Numbered from the stretch's first letter, positions 25,165 through 36,939 are shown. The stretch is DNA of 64,000 nt from Apostichopus japonicus (GCF_037975245.1 NC_092577.1:635001-699000), one strand, 5' to 3'. Numbers and translations are program-made. Notes: generated from the sequence alone by a model not told the origin.

Positions 25165-25620
25165 ATCGAAGGGGTGGTACATTGGTCTTATTAATTTTAA
25201 AAAGAATGTCCACGGTTTACTTTAATGTATAAAATAGACAAGGAATGGGTTATACGCAGGTATCAACATACGTGTTTTAGTATGTTTTTCTTGAGTGACA
25301 TGGATGGAGTCGGATATGACGAGGGGAGGTGGTATATAGGGCAAGGAGAGCCGGCTGTTGAAATGGTGGTATATTGGTCTTATTAACTTAAAAAGAACGC
25401 CCACGTTTTGTTGCAATGTATAAAATAGACAAGGAATTTGTATGGTTATGGGCGGATGTAAGTGTTTTAGTATGTGTTTCTTGGGTGAAATGTAGGGTGT
25501 CGGATAGAGAGATGTTGAGGTAGGGAGGGCAAGGAGAGCCGGCTGCTGAAAGGGTTATATATTGGTCCTATTTATTTTAAAGAACCCCCACCATTTTCTA
25601 TAATGTATAAAATAGACAAG
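25165..25620. repeat. ~190-bp tandem repeat, two and a half diverged copies
   Basis: Landmarks 'attggtcttatta', 'aatgtataaaatagacaagg', 'gtgttttagtatgt' and 'gggcaaggagagccggctg' return in order about every 190 bases with many substitutions. Confidence 0.75.
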
Positions 25621-25855
25621 GTATATGATGAAATGTGAACACATGCAGTTGCAAAAATAATAGTTCCAGTGGCGTAATCTGTTAAGTCGGAACTCTTATA
25701 AAGCACACAGACTACGGAAAATTGTGTGCAATTCTTCATTTTCAAGTTAGTGTATTACGTGAAATGTCTCTGACGATAGTTTCTAAGTATCCTTCAAACG
25801 CTTTGGGAAGCTATTCCACTATACTATCCCCTTAAACGGAATGTGAAATTTTATT

Positions 25856-26296
25856 ACGCTCACAGGCACATTCATAATAACCAACCCAACAACTGTGCCA
25901 TTGTTCAAGTGTTTCCAAGTTGTACTATAGTATGTTGTTCCTTCTTTTTATTTCCTTCCAGTATACATATAAAAAATTTCTTACGCTCACAGGCACATTC
26001 ATAATATCCAACCCAACCTCGTGTGAATCCTCAGATTTAAAGAAGGAAATAACTGTGCCATTGTTCAAGTGTTTCCAAGTTGTACTGTAGTATGTTGTTC
26101 CTTCTTTTTATTTCCTTCCAGTATACATATAAAAAATTTCTTACGCTCACAGGCACATTCATAATATCCAACCCAACCTCGTGTGAATCCTCAGATTTAA
26201 AGAAGGAAATAACTGTGCCATTGTTCAAGTGTTTCCAAGTTGTACTGTAGTATGTTGTTCCTTCTTTTTATTTCCTTCCAGTATACATATAAAAAT
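25856..26296. repeat. 160-bp tandem repeat, three copies, first one internally deleted
   Basis: Units start 'ttacgctcacaggcacattc' and end 'ttccagtatacatataaaaa'. Copies at 25981 and 26141 are 160 bases apart and almost identical. The copy from 25856 lacks about 34 bases containing 'ctcgtgtgaatcctcagat'. Expansion looks recent. Confidence 0.85.
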
Positions 26297-26299
26297 TAT

Positions 26300-27190
26300 A
26301 GAGAGGAGTCATATAACACCTCAAAAAGAAGAATAACTCATATAAAAGTTTTTTTTTTAAGATGATAGGATACCAAACAGTCCAAGAATAACTAAAATAA
26401 AAAATGGGAGAAAATGTCAAGATGATAGGATATCATGTAAAATACATCTCCTAATACAAAAGTTATTACATAAAACGATATAACAAACAAACTATAACAA
26501 ACATTCTAAGTGCTCGAATGGAATGTATAAAGCAGCACGGTAAATAAATGAGTTGCTGTAAACTTACGTTCGGTATTTTGTGTGGATTTCTTAGATTTCT
26601 GCTCGATTTGTGCAGGAGAGTTTTCAGTACAGTATACAAAGGGTTATTCTGATCACTGTAAATCTTATTAGCCATTCTTGTAAACTCAGGTCTTGCAGCA
26701 GCATTTACTTTTTCTCAAAGTATATTGTATTCTAAATTAATATAGATGATGTGTATTTAAGAAACTTCAGTCTTCTTTTCTTTCCTTTTTTGCAATATAA
26801 AATGGTACCAGGCAGGCACTGTATAGATCACATGTGCCAGGGTATAATAATAGTATTGAAAACATTTTCCTTAGCATTTTGGTTAAAGAAAGTCACAACG
26901 TAAGCCACACTAGATACTATATAATATACTTTTTTAATACCTTAATGCTTTGCAAGAAAAGGTCAAACTGTCGTCACTGTATACTCCCAGTACTCAGTTT
27001 TGGAGGTTCTAGCCACATCAGATCCCTCAATAATAATAATAATACGTTGCGACCTTGATAGAATGAGACCTTCATGTATTATGGTTTATTTTCAAAAACA
27101 AATTTCCCTTATTTTTTTTGGGGGGGGGGGGGAGTTACGCAATAAAGTCTTGCGGTCACATGTTGGAACTATGTCATTTACAGAACACTG
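26300..27190. other. Gene-free AT-rich stretch
   Basis: There is an (AAT)n tract near 27029-27042 and a G run near 27120-27132. The frames present carry no motif I recognise. Confidence 0.45.
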
Positions 27191-27196
27191 AAAATT

Positions 27197-27478
27197 TCAT
27201 TGGTCAGTTTCAACAGAGCTCTTATGAATTGTACATGATACAGCAGTATCATCGGCATATTTTGTTATAGAAATGTGTGAGTTTATATATAGTAAATAAT
27301 ATAGCATATAATGGACCCCCCTCCCACCCCAAGGCACACCAACCTTTATTTCCAATATTTCCGATAACCCTTTATCCAACCTTACTTGTCTGGGCCATCC
27401 TGGAAGAAATTGTGTCAGCCAATGAATAAGCCATGTTTCTTTGATAAATCGTAAAAGATCCTTCATTAATTGAAGCAT
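27197..27478 (-). pseudogene. LINE reverse-transcriptase fragment
   Basis: The minus frame of 93 codons reads WLTQFLPGWPRQVRLDKG, then GVPWGGRG where non-LTR transcriptases have GVPQGSVLGP, then a degraded LLYIN and KYADDTAVS, the YADD catalytic box. Order and spacing fit the palm of a jockey- or CR1-like non-LTR element. The region around the GVPQG motif is mutated and both ends are missing, so it is a dead fragment. No neighbouring endonuclease or tail was found. Confidence 0.75.
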
Positions 27479-27774
27479 TTGGCAAGACAGTATTAAAGGT
27501 TGCTATACAGATTTTCTAGTAATTCGGTCTAAACGCCCCCCCCCCCCCTCCTCGTCCTTTGTAGCAAAGTAACTACTTAAGTATAAACTATGCTAGTACC
27601 TTCCAAAGTTTCATGTAAAAGTATGTGACCTTCAATTATGTAACTAGGTATTACTTAGCTAGAAAAAGGTAGTTTTAAGTTAGGCTAGAGTAATGCTCGT
27701 GATGAGCAAAGCCGCCAACAGCTAAAAGAAACCATACTTCTTTAGGGAGATGTTACATTTGTAACGATTTGACG

Positions 27775-28545
27775 ATTTGTATCTCGGCAAAACGTCAATT
27801 TTCAGATTGTTCTCATTTTGACGAGTTGTCGTTTCTCAACAAAACGTCAATTTTCAGATTTTTTTCATTTTGGCGACTTGTTATATTTCGGCTAAACGTT
27901 AACATTCAGATTTTATTCATTTTGACGACTTGTTGTATCTCAGCAAAACGTCAATTTTCAATATTTTGTCATTTTGACGACATGCTGTATCTCGGCAAAA
28001 CGTCAATTTTCAGATTTTTTTCATTTTGGCGACTTGTTGTATCTCAGCAAAACGTCAATTTTCAATATTTTGTCATTTTGACGACATGCTGTATCTCGGC
28101 AAAACGTCAATTTTCAGATTTTTTTCATTTTGGCGACTTGTTGTATCTCAGCAAAACGTCAATTTTCAATATTTTGTCATTTTGACGACATGCTGTATCT
28201 CGGCAAAACGTCAATTTTCAGATTTTTTTCATTTTGGCGACTTGTTGTATCTCAGCAAAACGTCAATTTTCAATATTTTGTCATTTTGACGACATGCTGT
28301 ATCTCGGCAAAACGTCAATTTTCAGATTTTTGTCAGTTTGACGACTTGTTGTATCTCGGCAAAACGTTGAGATTCAAATTTTTGTCATTTTGACGACTTG
28401 TTGTATTTCGGCAAAACGTCAATTTTCAAAATTTTGTCATTTTGACGACATGTTGCATCTCGGCAAATTTAATAATTTTGTCGTTTTGACGAATTGTTAA
28501 ACTCGGCAAAACGTCTTTTTCCGAATTTTGTCATTTTGACGAGTT
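27775..28545. repeat. 52-bp tandem array with a 104-bp dimer period
   Basis: The monomer contains 'cattttgacgac.tg.tgta' and 'tctcggcaaaacgtcaattt'. In the middle two monomer types alternate (one with 'tttcagatttttttcatttt', one with 'ttcaatattttgtcatttt'), so near-identical sequence returns every 104 bases for about four dimers. Outer monomers are more diverged, as expected of arrays homogenised from the centre. Frames of 87-138 codons are translated repeat. Confidence 0.9.
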
Positions 28546-28549
28546 TGTT

Positions 28550-31080
28550 TCTCTTTCATCACCATGTCCCTTCTACGCTTCCGTAGTATATGAATACTGT
28601 ATTAATCAATTAAATGACGAGGTGAACTAATAAAGATATTACCTTCCCATAATCCTGGGTGTTTTCAAATGGCAGTTAGTTGGTTCTCAAGTCAGTATGG
28701 CATGGTTGTTATGTTCGGCTTGTTCCAAAGGGTAATATTCGTCGATATGCAAAAATGCATGGACCTTAGACAAATAGTGTTACTGAGTGGTTGTAATGAT
28801 GACTAAAGTATTCGTCAGTATGTAAAAACGAGAGTGGGTCTCAGGTGGACATTCGTCAAAAATGAGTCAGAAAAAACGAAAAAAATAGACAGTTTTAAAA
28901 CTTCTAACCCGGCTCAACCGATTCTTCACCCTCGAAGTAGGTAAGAACAACATTTAACTCAATTTCGCCAAAAGTGCACCTTCGCCACTACGCGAAAACG
29001 GGGACGAAATGGCCGGAATATAATTAGGTGTTGTATAATAGGTGATAATTCATTCTTTCCCGTGGCATGAAAATGTTCGCTGCTCGCCCCAATGAAAAGA
29101 AATATAGGCTAATTTGAGGTTCAAATGATGCTGTAAAGGAGGTTTTATACTCTATTATGCTAAATGCTAAAGAAATGATGGTTGCTAAGTCAAGATTTGA
29201 TGCAAATTTTTTTATGTATACTTGACAATTACAATGCGGTTTTTCCGGACGCTTGTGAGGGTCAGCGGGTTTGGGTGTTAGAATGCGGGTCTAATTCCCG
29301 CGAATTGCGGGTCAGTTGGGAGCTCTGCATTTAATTTTAAACCAGAAAACGAAAAGGTTTAGACGAGTCTACAACTGCTATTCCTCTCGATTTTTTAAAT
29401 TTCCAATCATATGATTTAGCGGATGTTCGGAAACACTTTTTGGCTCACCTTTGGGGGGGGGGGGGGGCCATGGCCCCCCTTGGATCCAGCAGTGGTATAA
29501 TAATGACTCAGATCGTGTCTCGAAAAGTTGGGGGTTCGTGAACAACTCTGACATCCACATGTGGGGGTTCGTGGGGGAAAAAGTTAAGGAAACCCTGGTT
29601 TAGAGGATCCAAATTATAATTGTTTAGAGGATCATATGAATATTGTTAAGAGGATCATATAAATTGTATACCTAGAAGAAGGAAGTCCGTCCAGAAACAG
29701 CCAATCTAGCTACTGATTGTAGCAAGTTTTATCAGTCAGGATACAGTCAGACTCTACTCAACTCACAGTTAGCAGTCTGAATTCTACAGATTGCACAATC
29801 TACAGTCTATTCTAACGAGCAACGGTTATTTCTGTATCATCTAGGTATAAGCATCTCTGCCACGTAGCCGCAAGATTGTGAAATCAGCCTGTAAACTTTA
29901 AATGCTTCTCGATGTGGGTTCATCCTACACAGTACAGTATATATTTGGTGTAAATAATCAGCTATCTGTGACTCTCATGGAGTAACCTATTTGTTCGTGT
30001 CTGTCATTCTTGGGCCAAGATTCCACCGGGCCGGTCTGACATTTCCCACAGACAAAACAAAATTAATAATTATAATCATAAAAAATAAATAAAAAACGGT
30101 ACAAAACAAATAATGTAGAAGTTACTTCCAATAAATTGCTATTTATACGATTGATTGATTTATTTTCATTAGATCTGTACAAACTCTGCAACCAAAACAT
30201 TGAGAAATAATCATGATAGAAAATGAGAAAGGAATCTTTGTTTTATAGAACATATAAATATTAATACTGAACAAAAAGACAAAGAGAGCGATAGTAACTA
30301 ACGTCATGATAAAGTTTACGTAAAGCGAGCATTCTATACGTGTTTTATAATTTATTCTTTGTTAATTACACCAATCATAATTTTGAGATCTAATGATAAT
30401 GAAGCTTGTGTTACAACTAAAATATTCTTAAAAACAAAAATTGACCACAATAGCTTTATTGCCTACCATCTGTAGCACAAATAATAAAAATATATATTAT
30501 TCATATACTTAACAATATTTAACGTGCCAAAAGTGAATGAACAGCTTAATTATTATAGATCCTGAAATTTAATGTGATTATGTCAATATCTGGTGATATT
30601 TTATAATTTTACTTAACAGTAAAATCTGAAGTATTTTAAGTTTGCTCTGTAATCTTAGCTGGCCATAATTATTAAAGGAATGATCTAGACGTTTGAAAAT
30701 GAAGGGGAAAAGACCCAGGCAGGCACACATAGCTATCATCGTCTGCCTAAGTTTGATGAAGATCTCTGTAATGAACAACTTGCCCCAAACATATAAACGT
30801 TAACATAGATGATCATATTAACTCTTAGGGTGATATGACAGTTTGAATGTTCCTTCACATTATGATACACCGGAGACTTGATCAAGTCTAAATATGATAT
30901 CATAGCACTAGATAATGGTAGAATTGATGATGTTATGCTTTATTTATTACATAAATCAGAAATATTGTATTCGTTTACATGACCTAATGATGACATTGTT
31001 TTAAAAGTCAATATTGTTTTACATCCAACTTGTACATATGAAAAGAAAACCAATGTTAACATGTTGCACCTCTTAGTGGC
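28550..31080. other. Gene-free stretch with a hAT-like end
   Basis: At 29560-29597 the minus strand begins CAGGGTTTCCTTAACTTT, a typical hAT terminus, but a partner end was not found. A ~26-bp unit with 'tagaggatcata' repeats near 29600-29660. From 30050 to 31080 the DNA is strongly AT-rich with no recognised feature. Confidence 0.45.
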
Positions 31081-31106
31081 ACTTTATGGCATCCTACGGT
31101 GACAAA

Positions 31107-31205
31107 AGGGCAACCACCAATCACCAATTACCAACACCAACCACCAACCACCTATCACCAATCACCAACCATCAATCACCAACTACCAATTACCAACCAT
31201 CAATC
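31107..31205. repeat. 7-bp 'caccaat/caccaac' microsatellite
   Basis: Units of 'ccaccaa', 'tcaccaa' and 'ttaccaa' run head to tail for about 100 bases. Confidence 0.8.
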
Positions 31206-31628
31206 AAGACTTGCAGTCATTGTAAAGCTAGGATATCTCTCAAACCGCGCACGATTTTTCTTAGTTGATTAGTGGCGGTTGTCCATCACAAGAATATCTA
31301 TCATTTAAGGGATGGCTTCTTTCTCGTTTGGAATTGCGGCGGTCAATATAGTTTCTGCATATGACACGTTCCTGCGTGGATTCTCTTTGCTCAGAACGAT
31401 TCCTCGGAGGTTGTGACATACGCAACGTAGTAATTGCATAACAAGCACAAACCATGGACGTGAATAACTCATGCTGAAATCGTGGCGTCTCCATATAGTT
31501 ACAGAAAATGACTTTATCGGCACGATGTCAATGAGCAACCATATTTGATTTCATGACATTTGAACCTTGTAAGCAGGTACTCTCCAGTTTACTGTAATGA
31601 TGTCTTTGCCCCACTGTTTACATTTTAT

Positions 31629-34324
31629 TTAATGAACAAAATGACGGTACTTTGACGGTTTTCTTGAAGCGATAGATGGCGGGCTTTCTTTGGACAGTCT
31701 GCTTGACTCGATGGCTATGAATTCATCCATAGACAGAAGCTCATTATCTAGAAGCAAAAAGAATGAAATGACTCATGAATACACAGAGAATGAATTAGGA
31801 TTTCCATTCAGCCAGTTGCTGTAATACAATTGTTCCATACACCATCGTTGTTGAAGTGCGCCATTGACGATTTTGCTTCCAGTGCTAAAGTATTCTGCCC
31901 CCCCCCCCCCACCGTGCTTCAAAGCACTTGTATTGACAGTATGAACAGTTTTGAACATTTCTCTGCTAGAAACATGACATTCAAACTGCTTATAGGCTAC
32001 TGTCTCCACAATTGTCCTGACAGGGGGGGGGGGGGGGTTAGTGAACTAGTAAGATGAAATACGAATTGCCTGCAAAAAGTGCGCAGATCATTATAAAGAA
32101 GAAAATGATCTATATATATCGTAACTATCAGAATAGTTTGATTCATATTATTACATTGATATATGGATCTAGATGGATCAGCTTGAATTACCTCCCACCA
32201 TTCACGCTCCCCTCCCCTCCCCCACCCCCCGCCCCGCCCCGCCCCGCCCCGCCCCTCCCCAACCAGGAATATAGAATGACTCTAAATGTGTGTGTAACTA
32301 CTCAGTGTTTTATTGTTCTTTATTGAATGTCTTAATAATGGACACGAGAACTTACCATCCACATCTGCTTGATCTAGAAGCCGTACAAATTCTCTGACAC
32401 CATTGTTGTTGAAGTGCGCCATCGACCATTCACACGCATCTATGAATCCATCTTTATTTTCATCCAAAGCAAGAAAGGTTTCATCTGGTATCGAGTCTTC
32501 AAGACGATCGAACAAAGCTCTGGAAAATGATCAGAATATAGACTGACGTAAATACTGACGTAATAACTGACGTTAATACTGGCGTAATAACTGACGAAAA
32601 TACTGGCGTAAATAACTGACGTAAATACTGACGTAATAACTGACGTAAATACTGACGTAATAACTAACGTAATAACTTACGAAAATACTGACGTAAATAC
32701 TGACGTAATAACTGACGAAATAACTGACGAAAATACTGACGTGATAACTGACGTACATACTAACGTAATAATTGGAGTACATACTGACGTAAATATTGAC
32801 GTAATTACTGCCGTAAATACCGACGTTTTATCTGACGTTAAAACTGACGTGAATATCGACGTAATAACTGACGTACATACTGACGTAAATATTAACGTAC
32901 GGTAATAACTGACGTAAATACTGACGAAAATTCTGGCGTAATAGCTGACGTTAATAGTGGAGTAATTACTGACGTCAATGCTGACGTAATAACTGACGTA
33001 ATAAATAACCTTGCGTATGCTCAGATTGTCATCACTCATGGTGAAAATTACAACTTCATATATGGTACATGCACCTTAAATGACTATAAATAATCACATA
33101 TCACAGTACTATATATTTGAACATGACTCATACAGCTGACAACAAACATAACTTGGAAATGTTATGTTTATTGATGATTGTAGAAGAGTCTGATATCCTT
33201 GAAAGTTATCACGGTAGTTTAAAGTTCGTAAGTCGTTCTCAAATAACAGAAGTGTGATGAGAGAGCTGCACCGTTTAACAATCTATCAACAAACACGCTT
33301 TGTAAGTCTATTTCAAGAATGACGTGACGTCACTTTTTCATGATGTCAATTTTTTGTTACAGTGTAGAATATTATTATGTTATATTACGACTCGAAATTA
33401 TTTTAATGTGTTCTGGAAATTTGACATGGCGTAGTCTAGAAGACCAACTGTAGTGGAAACGGCTGTTTTATGGCTTAAAATCCAGGTAATATGCAGGGAG
33501 AAATGTATTGGACGCTCACCATGATCAGCGGACCGGGTATTCTTAAAATATAAACTAAACATCCTGACGAAATTCAAAGTACTGTTGCTGATACTACACT
33601 GTTAGCCTAAACAATTAACCACATTTAAGTTATACAACCGAGATCTTAGACACATGCACTATACTGTTATTAAACAATGGGTAACATGACATGCAAACAC
33701 ACACTGTAACATGGAGTTGCGGCGGGGTGGGACCGGGCGGGTGGGGGTGGTGGGGGTGGTGGGGAGGCGCTGCCCCATCCTTAATCGTCCGTCGGGGGTA
33801 AACGTCATTGTGTGGAATTTACTTATAGTCAAGAAGAATAATTCCACTCATTCGGACCTTTGACGCCTTTCGATAAAGATTCACGTACCTACCTGAATCA
33901 CCCCCACCCCCTCCCCTCCACCCTCGTCTTTGATAACATGAGCATGACACTGTTATTATAGCTTTGGATATTTACCCTTAAACCATAAATGGACAGGCAT
34001 AACATAGTTAAACGACTTACCTCTTAAATTAGCTGGTTTTCCGCCTATGTTATATACATGAAGGGTGCAATATATCACACACATGGTGGAACTATCGAGT
34101 GATATAAACCACATTATTATAACATGCGGACACAAAAAGAAAGAAATGAGTTACCTTTTAGATTTGCTGTTGTAGTGCGATGCCGGAGGTACATTATTAG
34201 CTCCAAAATATGCTTTATCGCTATCACCCTTCTTATTTCCAGACTGGCCTTGTGGACCACACCCTAGCACCACTGAAGTAAGAACTAAGAGAAGTAAAAG
34301 AGTCTGAGAGAGGAACGATTCCAT
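31629..34324 (-). CDS. Secreted EF-hand protein, family copy A (150 aa, three exons)
   Basis: The exons on the minus strand are 34155-34324, 32356-32519 and 31629-31747, with donors GTAACT and GTAAGT and acceptors ending TTTTCCAG and GCTTCTAG. Residues 1-21 are a signal peptide (MESFLSQ, a leucine run, TSVVLG). Residues 22-57 are a polar, propeptide-like stretch ending KSKR, a furin-type site spanning the exon 1/2 border. EF-hand loop 1 is DENKDGFIDACE (76-87), fully canonical. Loop 2 is DVDDNELLSMDE (109-120), with Glu instead of Gly at position 6. EF-hand loops of this kind bind calcium, so a secreted calcium-binding role is inferred; the family is not one I can name. The last ~28 residues differ completely from copies B-D. 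Intron 1 (1635 bp) holds a CRE-rich minisatellite, and intron 2 a relic of exon 2. AATAAA at 31624-31629 overlaps the stop. Confidence 0.82.
31836..31868 (-). pseudogene. Relic of exon 2 inside intron 2 of copy A
   Basis: About 30 bases ('gttgttgaagtgcgccat' and neighbours) match exon 2 of the same gene, where they encode MAHFNNNGV. Here the minus strand reads MAHFNNDGVW before similarity ends. It has no splice sites or remaining EF-hand loop. A partial exon duplication followed by decay is the simplest explanation. Confidence 0.6.
32209..32262. repeat. C-rich simple repeat (CCGCC)n in intron 2 of copy A
   Basis: Units 'ccgcc' and 'cctcccc' repeat for about 50 bases within intron 2 of the EF-hand gene copy A. 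The minus strand is G-rich and could form quadruplexes. Confidence 0.7.
32535..33010. repeat. 10-13-bp minisatellite of CRE-like TGACGTAA sites in intron 1 of copy A
   Basis: Alternating 'tgacgtaaatac' and 'tgacgtaataac' units with variants fill 475 bases. By eye there are at least a dozen TGACGTAA matches plus one perfect TGACGTCA (32970-32977). TGACGTCA is the consensus CREB/ATF site and TGACGTAA a common variant. The array lies just downstream (in gene direction) of exon 1, at the exon 2 end of the intron. Whether it binds anything is inference. Minus-strand frames rich in YVS are translated repeat. Confidence 0.85.
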
Positions 34325-34415
34325 CTTTATCAGGTTTCTTGTTAGATAAGTTGAGTTGAGCAATAGAGTGGATGTTGATGAGAATGATAATGGTTGGAAC
34401 AGAACAGAACAGGGG

Positions 34416-34423
34416 TTTATATA
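34416..34423 (-). promoter_or_regulatory. TATA box of EF-hand gene copy A
   Basis: The minus strand reads TATATAAA 92 bases before the ATG, in the same setting as the TATA boxes of copies B-D (a 'ctgttctgttcc' stretch follows in all). A CRE-like TGACGTC lies further upstream at 34563-34569. Only one such module exists here, against three at each younger copy. Confidence 0.6.
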
Positions 34424-34989
34424 GGATGTCAGTTACTTGTTAAAATAAGAAATGTAAAAGTTACGACAATCATTTATGTTTCTGGGTAATCCCAAGGAAC
34501 TACAAACTGACTGGTTGCGTAACTCTTTAAAGTGAGCTACCAGGAACTTCCCTTTTGTAAACGACGTCAGTGTGAACAAGCGACGACACTATAACGAAAA
34601 GAAGTATTTTTGATGATCATGCATTTGACCTCTGACGATAATGCATTTGACCTTTGAGTCGTTTTAACATAATCGATATCTCTTCCTTTCGCGTGTTCCT
34701 TACTTAACGTGACATTTAAAGTACAGTCAGTTTTAAATTCCATAAAGATGATTAAATTCTATAAATTCATAAAAAAAAAACGTTCATATACGAGTAAAAT
34801 TCCATGAACTTGTTTACCCGCCTTTCATTTAGTAATATTTTTCAGAAAAAAGACAAGGTGTTGAGTAAAATAAGAATCAGGTTGTTTTAATCAACTGTCA
34901 CAAACTTCAACACAGAGATTTTTTCCTTTGTTGGTCATATCTTGTAGTGAATCCATACTCGTATTCGAGCATACTACTCTAGCATATTC

Positions 34990-35357
34990 TAGCATACTAT
35001 TCGAGCATATTCTAGCATACTAAATGGCATCAGTGTACCCAATATCAGAAAATGGCAACTCAATATCATCATATTCTAAAAAATCATTTAATTTACCAGT
35101 TCTTGAGTTAAAATCCCCAACAAGACAGATTAATGCACTGTAGGTTGATTTAAAGTAATGCAATCGGCTGAAATATCATCAAATAAATCCTGACTGAAAT
35201 ACCTAGAACAATCATGGGGGATATAAACAGCACCAAGAATGAAATCGTGATCACAAAAGTTGATTTTGAGCCATAATATGCAATCAGAAGTCATATTATG
35301 GATAATTGTGAAACTACATGGAAAGTTATTTGAAACAAAACGAGGATGCAGTAACAT
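34990..35357 (-). pseudogene. LINE endonuclease (APE-type) fragment
   Basis: The minus frame at 35130-35357 reads CILWLKINF, then HDFILGAVYIPHD and YFSQDLFDDIS. After a frame change near 35150 it continues LVGDFNSRTGKLNDFLEYDD to about 34990. These are the central strands of the apurinic-like endonuclease of non-LTR elements, with GDFNSRTG carrying catalytic Asp and Asn. It is 5'-truncated and lacks a reverse transcriptase, so it is dead. It lies about 0.6 kb upstream of copy A's promoter and points the same way. Confidence 0.8.
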
Positions 35358-35489
35358 ATGTTGTTCAATTTGACCAATCAGTGTCCAGGACTATGTGTAT
35401 TCTCCGTCACGTCCGAAACAGGCGAGATTCGTGATTGACAGCTTGGAAGTAGTGTTTTAGTCATCATTTACTCGTTGACATTGTGCATG

Positions 35490-36812
35490 CAGGGGCGTAT
35501 CCAGGGGGGCGCAACAGGCGCGCGCCCCCCTATTGGCCGTCACCAAAAAAAAAAAAAGTTTAGCAAAAAAAAAAAAAAAAAAATTGATGACGACCCTTAT
35601 GTGAGATGTCGGTGATCGCTCAACCCCCCCTCCCCCCCTCCCGTATGCTTTATTTTTTGTTTGCAAAAAAAAGGTTCTGGCGAAGTTCGGCGGCATAATA
35701 GTTTTAGAAACATATATAGATGGTAATTGTGTTTGTATTATCACTATAAACACTAAGTGACATGCCAGCCATACTAAATTGTGCATTTTGTGTCCATATT
35801 TACTGGAAATGTTGCTTATTATTAAGGTCGAAAATGGATCACATATGGCCATGGGCGGCGATCCTGGGTGGAGGGGGGATATATCCCCCCATGAAAATGG
35901 GTGGAGGGGATGTAATGCACCATATCCCCACCCCCCACCAAATGCCAGGGATAAGAATATTTTCATGCCTACATTTATGCATCTTCGTTAATGTACGGCT
36001 CTTTTTAGCTTCATTTCTCGCCTACCATAAACGCAGTGCGATCTTTTCAAATAAAGCGTCTTTATAAAGCAAAAATAGTTGACTGTAGGCTTCATTGGCC
36101 CTATAACAACAAAATGTATTATTGCGCCCACGGTATTGATATAGTACATATATGCACCCTCATAGTATTCATATAGGGCCTACACACGCACATGTTCCCT
36201 CGAACAATCTCATGTAACCAGGGTAATGCTTAATACACGTTTCACCTGGATGCCCTAGCAATCGGTACCTAGGAATGTAACTATGTGTAATTGTGTATTG
36301 CATGTGTATAGGCCTGTAATAGCCTGCATGAGGCCATTTTCTTCATCGAATAATATAAAAGAGCTCTCGAACATTCTAACGTTGCGCCTGAAACAAGATT
36401 GACAGGGGCAATTTTCCCAAAATAACACCCGAAATTAAAAAAAAAAGTATTTTGGATCCTGATTATGAGATATTTCGGACATGACATCCCTATTTTAAAA
36501 TTGGGTATATGCCGCTTGGAAACCTCGGGAAGTGCCGTTTCCGGCCATCTAGAGGGTTTGTTAATCCCAAAATTTTCTCGTACGCTTCGCGCCAACTCAT
36601 GGTGGCGCTACGCTTAGATAGTCAACAAGGTCACACCCCCCCCCCCACTCGGAAGTACGGATCGCCGCCCATGCATATGACACCATTTTGCATTTCAGCC
36701 CTTCTTCGAAAGCAAAAATTGTACACCCCTCCCCTTAGACCCATCCCCCAGGACGGCGATCATTCATGCCTGGCGCCCCCCCCCCTATTGGAAAATCCTG
36801 GATACGCCCCTG
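35490..36812. mobile_element. MITE-like element with perfect 16-bp inverted ends, host to a nested element
   Basis: The ends are CAGGGGCGTATCCAGG (35490-35505) and its exact complement CCTGGATACGCCCCTG (36797-36812), hAT-like termini. Only GCATG (5 bases) is shared by the immediate flanks, less than the 8 bases hAT insertion should give, so the superfamily is not settled. A second element (35850-36673) sits inside it. Long A and C runs occur in the left part. No coding capacity. Confidence 0.65.
35850..36673. mobile_element. hAT-like MITE nested in the 35490-36812 element
   Basis: The ends CATGGGCGGCGATCC and GGATCGCCGCCCATG are exact inverted copies. The flanking 8-mers CATATGGC and CATATGAC match at 7 of 8 positions, as expected of an aged hAT target duplication. 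The interior near 36490-36620 carries, in reverse, the conserved core also found at 9469-9766 and 575-770. Confidence 0.65.
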
Positions 36813-36939
36813 GCATGGTAGCTAGAGTACTGTTTATAAACATTACACAATATAGCCTACGTTGGTCTTCGTTCAAGATCAAACACCGAAGGTTACTTCC
36901 TTAACGAAATTACATCGAAGGTGTTGCAGTAACAAACAT

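Noticed and set aside
27769-28393. Plus-strand frames of 87-138 codons (SAKRQFS repeats)
   Set aside because: Translated 52/104-bp tandem repeat with no start context, splice sites or independent coding signal.
32573-33039. Minus frames rich in YVSYYVSI and TSVITSVFTS
   Set aside because: Translated TGACGTAA minisatellite inside an intron.
35457-35966. Minus frame of 169 codons with a phenylalanine run
   Set aside because: It crosses MITE sequence and A homopolymers (the F run); no domain or conserved relative is visible.
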